Source: Ustilago trichophora
Lineage: Eukaryota > Basidiomycota > Ustilaginomycetes > Ustilaginales > Ustilaginaceae
Reading direction: 5' to 3'
Assembly (NCBI GenBank): GCA_900323505.1
Contig: OOIN01000005.1
Location: forward strand, 1,116,001 to 1,180,000
Length of the DNA: 64,000 nucleotides
Shown here: positions 30,195 to 41,372 of the stretch, one piece after another
Position numbering within the stretch: the stretch's first letter is position 1
Layout: each line of letters begins with the position of its first letter
Notes under the pieces: generated by a model
What the model saw: only the letters and a program-made list of their open reading frames with translations
Told to the model about the DNA's origin: nothing
Databases searched by the model: none
Program-made: the position numbers and the translations under genes

Positions 30195-31733
30195 CTACTT
30201 TGAAGATCTGGGTCCCTGCCCAACAGCACATTGCTGCTCCCACGTCCAGCCCTGGGGATGCTGGAGCGACTTGGCGATGCCCATGAATGCCTCTAGCGTA
30301 CACAACTCGGGGCGGCCTTCGTAGTGGTTGCCTTTCGGAGCACACGCTGGAAGGTGCATGTCGCGGTCGCCGTATCGAACTCGGACGTAGTGCTGCTGTT
30401 GTGTTTTGCCCAAACCGAGCAGACCCTGAACTTTGCCCAAGATCGAGCTCGACGTTGGCGCCGCAGTGTCGCGGAAGAGTTCAACTCCCATCGACGCTGT
30501 AAAGTTGGGCCAACGCCCGTCGAAACAGTCGAGGGTGCAGAGCAATCCAGCCAGGGCAGTATCGTGTGTCGCGTAGACGGCAAACTTGAGCGGATCCTCC
30601 GCACCCTTGTCGGCTTTGGATGACATGCGCGAACCCAAGTCGTTGATGAATCGACCCATTGCCAGTCGACGGAATTCTGCCTTCCTCTCAGGATCCTCTG
30701 CCGAGTATCCCGAGAACCATTCGGACACGATGGCCTCTTCGACCGTAGACAGGAAGCGTGGGTCCGCCAGAGCCGGTGGCACCTGGAAACCGTGTGCCTG
30801 CGCAGCCTTGATTGTGTCGAGGATGCCGTTGAGGCGTGGTCGACCGTCGACACGCGGCTTGGCCCCCGTCACGGAGTGAAACTGATCATCGAACTTCTCC
30901 AGGGCACGGTTGAAGGCGCGCGCGGTGGCATCTGCAAAGGCTTTGTCGAGAGCGGAAAGCCTTGAGCAACCAAAAGTGTTTGGGAGCAGGTTCTCTTCGG
31001 TGCCATTGCGCACCAATACCTTGGGGACAAATTGACCGGCGGTGTTGGGCTGGACGGCATTCGAGTGAAGACCGCGGATGACTTGCTCGAGACTTTCGAT
31101 GGTGCGGCTCATGTTGGTGCTGCGAAAGTAGAGCGCATCGTTGTCCTTGCTGGTGAGCAGTTGTGGCAAGAAGCCAAGACGGTCGACGTACAACCCACGA
31201 AGCTCGCGACCAAAGCGAAGTGTCGACAAGCGACCAAGATCGGTGAGCTCGCCAAGCATACATTCCCCTTCTTCATCTTGCTGTCCACGACCTGATCGTG
31301 ACGACTCAGTCTCGACGCTGCGGCGCATGCGCATGATGCTGCTGTACATGGTGGCCGTCTTTCCAGGATGGACCTGACCGACCTCGAAGGGTGGAATGGA
31401 GTTGTCGTGGCTCGGTGTCAAGTTGAGGACACACGCGTCGAATTCGCGGCCAGCATGACACAAGTTCCACTTTTCGGGGAAGATGTGTGTTAGACGACTT
31501 CGGACGGGAGTCCTTTCACCATGACGAACAAGATAGTGAACCTGGGAAAGCTCGAGGCCCTTGGGTGGATCGCGCCAGCCAAGCCCTGGACCTGCGGCGC
31601 CGGCCCCAGCATTGGGGACTGCAGAGGCCATTGGGATTCCAGCGGTGAAGGGAATAGAGGAAAAGTCGATGGGTGGCTTGCCGATGGGATTGGTAGAGAC
31701 AGAAGAGGCTCCATCCACATTTGGAGACGCCAT
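30195..31733 (-). CDS. Histidine acid phosphatase, ACP6-like
   Basis: 512 residues, single exon. Both catalytic motifs are intact: LVRHGERTPVR with Arg70-His71 and YATHDTALAG with His390-Asp391. Intermediate blocks FRSTNMSRTIESLEQVIRGL and GELTDLGRLSTLRFGRELR are typical of the branch-2 histidine phosphatases, closest in my reading to the mitochondrial lysophosphatidate phosphatase ACP6. The substrate is therefore likely a phospholipid or phosphomonoester, by inference. The N-terminal 55 residues are Ala/Gly/Pro-rich and not a classical signal peptide. The ATG at 31733 is the first; the frame is open 89 codons further upstream from a TTG only, with Arg/Ser/Pro-rich sequence. A contrast to the HD-less homologue at 1647-3047. 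Confidence 0.87.
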   Translation of the reverse strand: MASPNVDGASSVSTNPIGKPPIDFSSIPFTAGIPMASAVPNAGAGAAGPGLGWRDPPKGLELSQVHYLVRHGERTPVRSRLTHIFPEKWNLCHAGREFDACVLNLTPSHDNSIPPFEVGQVHPGKTATMYSSIMRMRRSVETESSRSGRGQQDEEGECMLGELTDLGRLSTLRFGRELRGLYVDRLGFLPQLLTSKDNDALYFRSTNMSRTIESLEQVIRGLHSNAVQPNTAGQFVPKVLVRNGTEENLLPNTFGCSRLSALDKAFADATARAFNRALEKFDDQFHSVTGAKPRVDGRPRLNGILDTIKAAQAHGFQVPPALADPRFLSTVEEAIVSEWFSGYSAEDPERKAEFRRLAMGRFINDLGSRMSSKADKGAEDPLKFAVYATHDTALAGLLCTLDCFDGRWPNFTASMGVELFRDTAAPTSSSILGKVQGLLGLGKTQQQHYVRVRYGDRDMHLPACAPKGNHYEGRPELCTLEAFMGIAKSLQHPQGWTWEQQCAVGQGPRSSK

Positions 31734-32674
31734 GTTTTGGTAGCGACTCACCCAGCGATGGGCGGGAGTATCAGTGTTGGAGTGGTAAAAAGGATGTAGA
31801 CAGCGAAGCGAAGAAGCGTTGACCGGCGGGCAAGGCGGTAACCGCGGTGGGTGGGGAGAAAGTTCCAATAGGTAAGACGAAGGAAATAGAGTGCGGCCGG
31901 GAGCGGACAAGAAGCGAGGGTATCTAAGGAAAGAACGGGGCTTAAGAGAGGGTATTTGGGTTCCGAATCTTGACCGGGATGAATGGAAGGGGTGGGACAA
32001 GAAGAGTTTGCAGAGATGTGCGCGAGACTAATTCAGCCACCGTCTTGCGATACGCTATGCGCTAGGCGGGATGGATTAGTTGGTGCGGTGGCAAGGAAGA
32101 GAACGAGATGGAAGGCTGGGTAGTTGCTGCTGGCCAGAGCACCGACGGAGGCCGAGATGGGCGAAGCTGGCGAACGACCTCGCGTAAAAAGTTGTGTGGT
32201 GGAAGCTGAGCTGTGAGGTGGACAGACAGATGACTTGAAACCGACGCTAAGCGAATGCAGCAGTCAAGTGGTCGAGGTCTAGAAGCTGACTGTGTGTACG
32301 AGTAACACCTGGGTGCGAGCTGAGCGATACGTGAGGAAGCAGGGTCGGAGCCAAGTGGTTCTGGGGATAGAGGGAGGAAGGAGAACCAGGACAATGGACA
32401 GGGGACGAGGAAGGATAGATGCTAAGAAAGAAGGGAAGAACGGGACCCAGAAGGGGAAGAGGGTCAAAGACAAAGTTGACCGAGAAGCATTGGCAGGACG
32501 AAACGGCGGCTGGGAGCAAAGGGCGGATGGAAAATCAACGACTGGTGGGCGGGGAGACGGATCTCGAATCGAGAGGATCAACCAAAGCCAAAAGAGGTTG
32601 ATGCAAAGAACAGTAATGGCCACGGTGCGGACGGAACAGAGAAAGACAGAGACAATAGACAAGCAAGGCAATGG

Positions 32675-32762
32675 GAGAAAAGAAGTTGTCAAGTGAGTGG
32701 ACAAGCGAGTGGACAAGTGAGAAAAGAAGTTGTCAAGTGAGTGGACAAGCGAGTGGACAAGT
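32675..32762. repeat. 44-base tandem repeat, two copies
   Basis: Two nearly identical 44-base units (32675-32718, 32719-32762) beginning GAGAAAAGAAGTTGTCAAGT. Each contains two or three copies of a shorter GTGGACAAGYGA-type word. Confidence 0.85.
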
Positions 32763-32835
32763 GAGAGGGGAAGAGCTAGACGAGAGACAGAGAGATGCTT
32801 TGAGTCGGGAAGCAAGGTAAGCAAGGAAGATGAGG

Positions 32836-32860
32836 GTACAGTACTGTACAGTACTGTTAC
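32836..32860. repeat. GTACAGTACTGTACAG palindromic element
   Basis: Two overlapping copies of the palindrome ACAGTACTGT. About 1.1 kb upstream of the ACP6-like start. Confidence 0.85.
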
Positions 32861-33521
32861 CAGATTCAGCTTTGTGCGACTCGACTACGGCAAATCACGA
32901 AAAGAAAAGAAAAAACAATTTCGGAAGATCGAGCTGGCTAGGCAACACAAAATTGCGAGCGATCGAAAAGCGCAGGCTTGACCCTCCAATCCCTTTATTT
33001 GGCGCTTCAATGTCATTGTCTGTACTCAAAAACGAGCCATTTTTTCTTTGCACACACAATGATTCGACAGTCTATACGGTCAGAGCAAAGCACTTTGTTA
33101 ATAAATATCGGCTTTCAAGAGTCAAGAAGGAAGAGCTTTGTCTTTGAGAAAAGATGAAAAGTGATCGGTCTCGTAAATCCTGTGCTCTGATTGGAGCGAG
33201 AGAATTATAAAAATACAAAAGGAAAAGGAAATCAATTTGTTGCTACAGTAATTCGTGCTCAGCGAGCTATCGGACTGCGGAATTCCAATGCATCGAGCCA
33301 CCAGCCCCCGCAAGCTTCTTCCTTCGTCCCTCGACAGCGTTCTGCTTTGCCGCGTCTTACCGTTAAATGAGGTTGTGAGAGAGCCACTAGAAACAAGGTA
33401 TCGGTCTTTCGGCAATTGGCTTGCGGCTCTCGGTTGTTGCCAAGCGCCAACGCCAAGACGACATTACATTGAAGCTTCAACGTGCCAAACTAGAAGCAAG
33501 CAGCTCTGCTCGAAAGGCGTA

Positions 33522-33561
33522 TGTGTGTGTCTGTGTGTGTGTCTGTGTGTGTGCGCGTGTG
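33522..33561. repeat. Interrupted (TG)n microsatellite
   Basis: Alternating TG with CTG and GCGC interruptions over 40 bases, in a gene-poor region. Confidence 0.9.
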
Positions 33562-35206
33562 GTACGAGTGCATGGTGGAATATCGTAGGCGAAAAACAAA
33601 AGCGAAACAAGAGGTTGGCGTCTCTAGAGCCCGAGATTCGGCTGCGTGGGTCTCGTTATGCAGGTCGAGCTAATTTTTCCGGCGTTCGCATCTCCAGCTC
33701 TGCCGTTCGGGTTTGGAAAGAGGCCATCTGCATTTTCCACACTGCCTCACCAACGACGAGCTGTAATAAAGTAACTATTCTTGCATTAACTACGAGACTC
33801 GAGCTCGTTCAGGCACATTTAGCTCTGTTTGAGCTTATCCTGAGATTAGGGTCCAACGTGGTCATTCAAGGGTACTGTGGCGAGCGTGAGGGCATGCGAG
33901 CCTGATGACTACCCGAGGTTGACCAGACTGGCTAGGCAGACACGAGATGCAAAGACAATCGAATTACTCCGCCGCTTGCAGCTCCACCTTTCCGTCTGTG
34001 GGTTCGCTCCAAACCGCTACTCCCTGCTCTTCATCAACCCAGTTTGTTGGCTCTTGGCCCTGTGACTCTTGTCAACAGATGCATCAACTGGATCTCGTGG
34101 TCGCCACCACGGCGACTTGATGCTGTGCTTGTGTTTCGAACCTGCAACGGCATTCCACCATCCGGGGACAGCAAGAGGGATCCGATGCGCACCACAAAGC
34201 ATGCGAAACTCGGTGAGTAACTGATTCGGAGGAGCCGCAACTTTTCTTTCAATCTCTCTCCAAGTCAACGGCGCTGTCCCAATGCACCACTGCGTCGGCC
34301 AGTATTGTGGTTTTCAATCACACTTTAATGCAACCGCAATCGAATAACATAGGCTGAGGGAACAACGTCGCTGGTGTCGATGAGTGACATTCACATCCGC
34401 TCTCCCGCAACTTTCATGCCAAAAGCAAAATGGTCATTCGAAGAGCTCGTCGAATCCGAAGGGAGATGCCGCGTGAACAAAAATCACACTTTCTTTTCGG
34501 GACATAGTTGGTAAGGCCTATGACATTTCGCCAATTACCTCGTGACACTAATGAAGCGACCCTTGGCCTTGCCTCCGCCGGCACTGTGCCCACTCTCTTC
34601 CCACGATTCTCTTTCATGCCTACACCCACTAGAGCTTCCCGGTCTCGGAGCAACACTCGGAGCATCATTGCAGCTTTACATTGCCAGCACATCCAACGTC
34701 TCTTACTGCTTCTGTTCGCACGTGCAGCTCCTTGAAAGCGAACACTGTTCTGCACACGTGTACCTAATGAGATCAGCAGAATCGCGTGTAGTGTCGGTGT
34801 TGACAGCCTGGCTCCAGTCTGGCTGATTTCATAAGACGAGGATTTAATTGATGCCGCAGACCCATCCCGATCAACACATCTACTCAGCGCATTGCTGAAC
34901 ATATCTCTGCTGCTCTTGGAGTCAGTTCGGGAAATAGATTTGGTGCTACAGAAAATGCACCGTAGGCCAACTATTAGGATTGCGCGAGAAGTGTGATAAT
35001 GTGATAACAGAGATGGTCTATCGGAATTTCCGTTTCATGTCTTCTGAGAATGAGAAAGAGTGTGTATGTGCCAAAGTGCAAGTAAGCTACGTAACTGCTG
35101 TGAGTTGTCATTGGTCGCAGCAAGCGTGGGAGATCGTGCAACGGTATCACATCGAGCATCCGAGCTCGGGCCGACCTTTGACATGCAACGATCGAATTCC
35201 GATATC

Positions 35207-38200
35207 TTAGACTCTGGCTACGCCCATGACAGCCAACAGCGAGAGAACCACCAGGTCTCGATCCAACCATTCGATTCGGGAAAAGCTGAGTTGACCCATC
35301 TTCTTGTTTCCTGCCGTCTCGTGCCTCTGTTGATGCTCTTGGGAAGACCTCGCCGTATCTGCCGATGTGCGTCCCGAACCCAGCACTGTCGATCCTGGAC
35401 GATCAAATTGTAGCGAGGCTCTGGCATTGTTCACAGCGTTGTTGTGAACCTGGACCACTGCCTCGCTCGAGATTGCTGCTCGTTGGTGTTGCCAGAGTCC
35501 ATGGAGGCGCGCTGCACTTTCTGCCGCAGTCGGTTGCGGTCGCAACAATGGTCCACCACGAATACCTCGACGGGGTACTTGGGGCTCAGGCTTCGCCATT
35601 GCACCTGCTCCTCGGAACGGAATCGCCAATGGCAAGACCTGAGCTGCTGGTGGAACAATTGGGCCTAGGCTGGATTCATCCTCGGGAAGTGGCTTTGGAA
35701 CAGCTTTGGTTCGAGGTTTGAATAGCTCAAGCGCATTCCGCACCTGCGAATCAGTCGAGTAGGTTGCCAGCTCGATCGTCTCTTGTCCATTGTGTGTACG
35801 CAAGCTGAGGTCATATCCATCCAGCGCGTCGGGGCCCTTGCTAATGCCTGTGTGGTCTCTCGAGGGAGACATGACCGAGGCTTCCAACTTGCTGCCGTGC
35901 CACACCCACTGCTGACCGTCGCGCGTTTGCAAGCTCGCCGTGAATCCTCTGCAACCAGCTCGCTGAATGCGGATCCTGACACGCTCCGACTCACCACCGT
36001 CGAGTGAGGCTTGCGAGCCGTCGTTGCGGTTCGATCGGGTCCTACTGTGAACAAAGTCAGCGTTCGACAGCAGAGGCGAAGGGAAGGCTCTCTCCAACTT
36101 ATCCGATGGCACTCCAGCTTGGGATGATTCTCGCGATGGCGGTTGATTCGCGTGCGTAAGACCGCGTGATCCAGTGATGCGACGGGTGATCTCGACAACT
36201 TGCACTTCACCAGCACCTGTCGATCTCGATTCGCTGCGGACAGAAAAGGCACTCTTGTTGACTTTGGACACCAGTAGCTCCTTGACAGTGGTCGCCTGTT
36301 GCTTTTGAGGAGAGAGCTGACTGTTGTTGCTGCCGGCATCGAAGCTGCCTCGATGTGCTTGACGGCGTGGACTGCGGTTACCGACGAATGCAGCAAACAT
36401 ACCCGTGGCGACTTCCTGCTCAAGCTTCATCGCTCGGCTAGACGGTTGTCGACGCACCTGTCCTTCGGACTGCTGCGCAGCATCGCTTATATCACTTGGT
36501 CGCACCTTGGCCTGCTGCACCTCGACTGCCCTCCAGTACGCCAGGGGGGCAGCGTTTCGAGCGGAAACCAGTTCGTCCTCCACGCAGATTCGCAGCTCCG
36601 ATCCGTGTAGCACAACGGTGCCAGGTGTGAGGCGTTCTAGGCTGACAGATGGCGTCACCGGCTTGAAGTCCAGCTCCTGACCTGAAGTGACGGGCCTGCT
36701 CACACTGTCGAGCGTGTGTGTCGTCTCGACGCTCGAACGCATCTGTGGAGATCCGCCTCCGAATGTGGCTCGGTTGGCTAGATTGACACGCTGACCAAAA
36801 CGAACGGGAACTTCGACATCCTCGTCCTCGTAGTCCATCTCATCCTCCGATTCTGACTCGGATCCATCCGAGTCGAACAGATCCGAACCCTCGTCCTCGT
36901 AATCTCTGAAGGGATGTACCACGCTTGCTACTTCTTGGCTTGGGACCCTGATGTGATCTGATGATCCTGACCAGTCGCCCGTCTCGGGGACCATCGATTT
37001 GACAGTACCAACACCGGCGCCGCTTAAGTCGTACCCTGTGTGACGATCTTCCGTCACATTGAGATACGCATCTCTCGATTCCTCCGCGCTGTGCGACGGG
37101 CTGACCGCGTTGTTTAATACTTGAGCGAACGGGGCGACCTCTTGCTTGCTCATGAGGTTGCTCTGCATCTTGTTCTTGGAAACTTGCAATTTTGTTTTCT
37201 CCTGCGGCTTGGTCTTCTCCTGCTGTTTGGACTTCGCTGCAAGTGCTGGTAATGGGCCAGGCTGGGGCACATTGATGCGTCCGCATCCAGCAATATAGAT
37301 GGTACTCGCAGCCAGCGCCGAAACTGATCGTTCGGCGCACAGATTTTGCAGCACCACATTGCGATTAGCCGTCGTGAAGCCCAGATTGCGCATGAATGGC
37401 CCTTTATGCGGAGATGAAGTAGAGTCAGCACTCGCTCGAGTCGAGTCGTTGACCTGCACCGATGAAGCCCGCTTGACGAGGGAAATTGATCGTCGTTTGG
37501 CCGGCACCGCGCGGGAAGCCGACGAAGTCTTGGACGATAAGACCACTTCCGAGGCTGCGAATCGCCCCAGCTTCCATGGCTTAGTCTTTCGTACCTTTTT
37601 GCCGGCCTGTTGCTTTTCGTTGGAGAATTCACCTGCGCCGCCGTTGCCATACGCCTGTGTGCCGTCTGGCAGAGGCAGGTCGTTGACGGAGACAGAAATC
37701 CATTCGGCGATCGAGTCATTGTCCCTGGTCATCCTACCTTTTTGTGAGTCAACCAGCAGTCGAATCGCCGAGGGTCGACTTTCGCTTTCTTCTTCGTGCG
37801 AGGGGTATTTGCGGCTGGAAGGCGGCTGTCGCTGCGGTGGGTGATGCAAGGATGGCATCGAAGCAGCGAAGCGGTCCTTTGGGGTAGTGGCTGCCGAGGA
37901 GCGACGATCGGATGTTCCAACTGGCGAATGGCCGACATTGCTGGCCTGTGGCGAGAAGCGTTTCTGATCCGGAAGCGCCGGCGATGGCATAGTAAGCGTC
38001 GTCACCTGCGACGACGGGCTGTACCGTGGATCAAAACCTTCCTTGTCAAACGACCCGCGATCCTGCAGCAGCGGAGACTCGTTTGACGAGCTAACAGAGA
38101 CCTCTGAGCTGCGTCGCGAGTGGTAGGGCACCACGTTGGGTCGGATAGGAACGCGGCCGGAGGATCGACGTCGCTGCTGTATCTGCTGTGCGGATGCATT

Positions 38201-40159
38201 CGAATTTGCGCTTGATGGTCCTGCAACGGGTGGTTCAGCAACGGTGACACGAGGCGATGGCCTCGAGGCAGCATTGAGTAGGATGGGCCGCAGCTCCACC
38301 GAGCGTCTCTGTTCCGCAGATGTGCGTCGCTGGCTCTCGAGCGAAATTCTCTTGGCTAAATCCACAGACACGGCAGATACCTCTGGGCGTGCCGTTGTGG
38401 ATGCCAAGTCGGTACTGCTGCGGTTGTTCGATCTGCTGGGGCTAATTCTTGCAAAGAACGCCTTGGCGCGGGATGGAGAGCGCACGGGAGCGGCGATTGG
38501 CAGATTTTCCTCGGAGGCACGAGTCCGCGGCACCGCAGGAAGCTCAAACGAAAGCGACCTTCTGGGTGGCCCACTGGTTTCGATGTCAGCTTTTGAGCTT
38601 GGGTGCTCTTCGATCTTGGACAGAGCCGGAGCAGGAGGGATACTCGCGACAGCTGGGGGCGAGGAAGAGTAGGTCCTATCTGAGGTCGAGCCGGACCCGG
38701 AACTGGATCGTCGGTCCGACGAGACCTCAGAAGCAGTGCTTGGGCTCGTGACTACCACCATCGGTCGCCCCATACCCAGCGCGCTCGAAGTCGGGGCAAT
38801 GATCTCCTTGGTCGTTTGCACCGTCTTCCTCGCTGCCCTTGGCCTAGCATCGGCAGAGGTAAAGTACATCTCCAACGGCGTAGTCGAAGGGGTCGATGGC
38901 CAGCTAGAATCGTCATCGGCATAGTCATCATCGTCGTCGTCCTCTGCATCACCGCCGAGCCTTTTGCTGGTAGATGCAGTGCTTCGACGGCGTCCGCGTC
39001 GTGGTCTACCATTGCTCGTACCACTAGCTTCGGAGTCACTGGCGTGGGTAGAGTCGACCATAATAGATGGATATCTGTCCTTGAATTGCGCCGGCGGAGG
39101 TGGCAATTCGATCCGTAAGCTATCTCGCCTCTTGCCTGGTCTAGCACCTGCCAGGTCAGTGCCCTCGGTGTCGGACACATTTTCGGTTATTGAGGATAGA
39201 ACTTCGTCGAGATCGGAGTTGGCCGACTTTTCGCTCAATGCTGGTAGCGGGTTGACCGAGAAGAGAAGCGACGATTTCGGTTGGATGCGATCGTTGTGAG
39301 CTTGTTGTGTCTGTTGCGAATCGCGATGGACACCGTTGTACGTCTCGACCAGCTGCTGCACCGTCCTAGCGGAAGTGAAGAATCCTTCTTCGTCGCGCTG
39401 CAGTGGGCTTGGCGCAATTTGCTTACCCCTGCCTTTCGTCTGACTGTCTGCAGGGGTCGTGGATGCGACGGAGCTAGATGGAGTTGATGTCGACTGGAGT
39501 GTTGTACCTGTAGAAGTGGTACTAGACGATGAAGAGTTGTTGGCCCTTCGGCTGGCATCAAGGAGCGCCAAGTCGCTGCGGAGTGCCACTGGCGGCCGTG
39601 AACCCGATGACCCAGCAGACAACGACGCTGATGCTGGACGCGGAACTTTGTTGGCAGCGGCCATGAACTTTTGGTGATCGCTATAAGCTGAAGCCGGGAG
39701 CACTCTGGTGGAAGGCACCTTTCTGTACGTCTGTTTCGGGGGCAAAAGCAGCGGTGGTGAGGGCCTTCTTCGACCGCTGCTTGATTCACCCTCCGTTGTA
39801 CTTCCTGCACTTGTCTCTCTGCCATGGCCCATGCTGGAAGATGGTACCCTTGGCGGGGGTACGGGCTGACTTCCGTTTGTCGAAGGTACATCTGTCACCG
39901 CCCGGGGGAAAGGCGCGCCAAGGATCGTTGGAGAAGGTGTTGGAGAGGCCAAAGACGAAGCTCTCGAAGGTATTGAGGCTTGAGACGGCCCTTTGCCCTT
40001 GTTCCATGCAGCAGCGCTTCTTCGAGCATCGAAGCTGCTAGGCCGCTCTATTTCGGTGCCATCTTCACTGGCGATGACCCATCCTCTTCTGCGGTTGTTG
40101 GAATGGGCGACTGGGCGTGGGCCTGGTGCTGGTGCTGGTGCTGATGTTATTACGGTCAT
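35207..40159 (-). CDS. Very large Ser-rich, mostly disordered protein of unknown function
   Basis: 1650 residues in one exon, starting MTVITSAPAPAPGPRPVAHS. I do not recognise a named domain. Most of it is Ser/Pro/Thr/Arg-rich low complexity with many potential phosphosites (RRSS, RSPS and SPSR types). Acidic blocks occur (DAEDDDDDDYADDDS at about residue 400; DSDGSESESEDEMDYEDED around 1100). More ordered parts are a segment near LERLTPGTVVLHGSELRICV (about 1180) and a C-terminal part with CRGFTASLQTRDGQQWVWHG, SLRTHNGQETIELATYSTD, which could form a PH-like beta fold. The C-terminus DLVVLSLLAVMGVARV is hydrophobic but short for a membrane anchor. Such proteins are often polarity, septin or signalling scaffolds in fungi; that is conjecture. 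The length of the uninterrupted frame supports a real gene. Confidence 0.8.
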   Translation of the reverse strand: MTVITSAPAPAPGPRPVAHSNNRRRGWVIASEDGTEIERPSSFDARRSAAAWNKGKGPSQASIPSRASSLASPTPSPTILGAPFPRAVTDVPSTNGSQPVPPPRVPSSSMGHGRETSAGSTTEGESSSGRRRPSPPLLLPPKQTYRKVPSTRVLPASAYSDHQKFMAAANKVPRPASASLSAGSSGSRPPVALRSDLALLDASRRANNSSSSSTTSTGTTLQSTSTPSSSVASTTPADSQTKGRGKQIAPSPLQRDEEGFFTSARTVQQLVETYNGVHRDSQQTQQAHNDRIQPKSSLLFSVNPLPALSEKSANSDLDEVLSSITENVSDTEGTDLAGARPGKRRDSLRIELPPPPAQFKDRYPSIMVDSTHASDSEASGTSNGRPRRGRRRSTASTSKRLGGDAEDDDDDDYADDDSSWPSTPSTTPLEMYFTSADARPRAARKTVQTTKEIIAPTSSALGMGRPMVVVTSPSTASEVSSDRRSSSGSGSTSDRTYSSSPPAVASIPPAPALSKIEEHPSSKADIETSGPPRRSLSFELPAVPRTRASEENLPIAAPVRSPSRAKAFFARISPSRSNNRSSTDLASTTARPEVSAVSVDLAKRISLESQRRTSAEQRRSVELRPILLNAASRPSPRVTVAEPPVAGPSSANSNASAQQIQQRRRSSGRVPIRPNVVPYHSRRSSEVSVSSSNESPLLQDRGSFDKEGFDPRYSPSSQVTTLTMPSPALPDQKRFSPQASNVGHSPVGTSDRRSSAATTPKDRFAASMPSLHHPPQRQPPSSRKYPSHEEESESRPSAIRLLVDSQKGRMTRDNDSIAEWISVSVNDLPLPDGTQAYGNGGAGEFSNEKQQAGKKVRKTKPWKLGRFAASEVVLSSKTSSASRAVPAKRRSISLVKRASSVQVNDSTRASADSTSSPHKGPFMRNLGFTTANRNVVLQNLCAERSVSALAASTIYIAGCGRINVPQPGPLPALAAKSKQQEKTKPQEKTKLQVSKNKMQSNLMSKQEVAPFAQVLNNAVSPSHSAEESRDAYLNVTEDRHTGYDLSGAGVGTVKSMVPETGDWSGSSDHIRVPSQEVASVVHPFRDYEDEGSDLFDSDGSESESEDEMDYEDEDVEVPVRFGQRVNLANRATFGGGSPQMRSSVETTHTLDSVSRPVTSGQELDFKPVTPSVSLERLTPGTVVLHGSELRICVEDELVSARNAAPLAYWRAVEVQQAKVRPSDISDAAQQSEGQVRRQPSSRAMKLEQEVATGMFAAFVGNRSPRRQAHRGSFDAGSNNSQLSPQKQQATTVKELLVSKVNKSAFSVRSESRSTGAGEVQVVEITRRITGSRGLTHANQPPSRESSQAGVPSDKLERAFPSPLLSNADFVHSRTRSNRNDGSQASLDGGESERVRIRIQRAGCRGFTASLQTRDGQQWVWHGSKLEASVMSPSRDHTGISKGPDALDGYDLSLRTHNGQETIELATYSTDSQVRNALELFKPRTKAVPKPLPEDESSLGPIVPPAAQVLPLAIPFRGAGAMAKPEPQVPRRGIRGGPLLRPQPTAAESAARLHGLWQHQRAAISSEAVVQVHNNAVNNARASLQFDRPGSTVLGSGRTSADTARSSQEHQQRHETAGNKKMGQLSFSRIEWLDRDLVVLSLLAVMGVARV

Positions 40160-41329
40160 TGTTTTGAACAGGAAGGCCGCCGTGCTGCCGTGAATGAATT
40201 TTGTCCTCTGTCGATCGGCGGTGAAACAGTCTCGTTGCCGGCTAGTGGACTGCTTCGTCGAGATCTACTGGACGTGTGGATGCGAGCAGACCTAATCACG
40301 AGATGCGGTAGATGCCGAGTGGTAGAAAGACTTTGTCATCGACCTTGTTGCTCTTTGTGGTGAAAAGTGGGTGTTTGACAGGAATGTCGAGGCGCTGCTG
40401 TTTCAAATGCTAATTCAGAGATCGAGAGAGGAAGCTGAGCGAGTGCGATCTGGGGAGCTCGAAAAGGTCTGATGGATGGATGAACGGTATAGATGGTGTC
40501 GTGAAAGGACCGACAGGAAGCTACCTTGCTCGTCACCTCAACTACTATCGGAGTAGGCAAGTGCAGCTGATCGGACCCCGATTTGTGCTTTCAACACCAG
40601 CTACAAGCAACGATACAATTGTTGGTCGCTGAAGCTTCGTTGCGGAACGGGCAAGAGAGCGAAAAAAGAAGGGGGGGAAGAGAGCTCTAGAGGTGAAAGT
40701 GAGGCTGTTTGCGATGTTTTGCAAGATGGAGGTCGGAGTTCAAAGCTAAACCAAGTTGCTCGTGACGAGGACGTGGTTTAAAGGAGGCGGTAGAATATGC
40801 TGTGGTGAGGTCGTGGAATAGAGGCATACAGACCAAGTAAAGAAGGAATCAAGGGAGGAGGAGAAAGGAGGGGGAGTCTAGATGCACTTGACAGTACAGG
40901 GAAGCGCAGAGTCCTCGTAGGGTGTTTTGAGAAGGTATGCAACCAGAGGACGAGGACATAGGTTCTTACGAAGCACCTTCCGAACTCCGACACACACTCT
41001 GAAGCCGGCGACCATTTGGCAGTGCTCACCATGATCAAGCCTGAAGTGTACTCTGGACCGACAGCATACATCCTCACATCAGCAGTGCATCTCGCTACAC
41101 ATCTCACTACGCAGCACCATCATCTACCATGACCCTTCCCTTCGGCTTCATTCTAGTAGCACAGACATAGCATTTGGTGCTGTACAGCAGCTCTATCCCG
41201 ATTTGAATGCACATGTGAATGCACAACGTCAATCTCTACAGTTACTAAAGACCAATTTGGCAGAGGGTGAATATGCACCAGCCTCGGCGTTTTCTGTTTT
41301 GGCCCTGCATCTTTTGCATTTTCTGACAT

Positions 41330-41372
41330 CTCTTTCCTCGCTTTTTTTTTTTTCTTTTTTCTTCTTCTTTCC
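41330..41372. repeat. T-rich pyrimidine tract
   Basis: Includes a 12-base T run and CTT repeats, about 1.2 kb upstream of the large-protein start. Confidence 0.8.

Larger units (their letters stand above)
31734..35206. other. Long gene-poor region (3.5 kb) with simple repeats
   Basis: No supported gene. Contents: a purine-rich stretch (CT-rich on the phosphatase strand) from 31850 to 32800, a 44-base tandem repeat, a GTACAGTAC palindrome, a TG tract, and mixed sequence to 35206. The largest open frame (33255-33905, +) runs through the TG tract and lacks codon bias, so I do not call it. Confidence 0.5.

Noticed and set aside
33255..33905. 216-codon plus-strand frame containing CVCLCVCLCV
   Set aside because: The Cys/Val string is just the translated TG microsatellite; no ATG-supported start and no codon bias.
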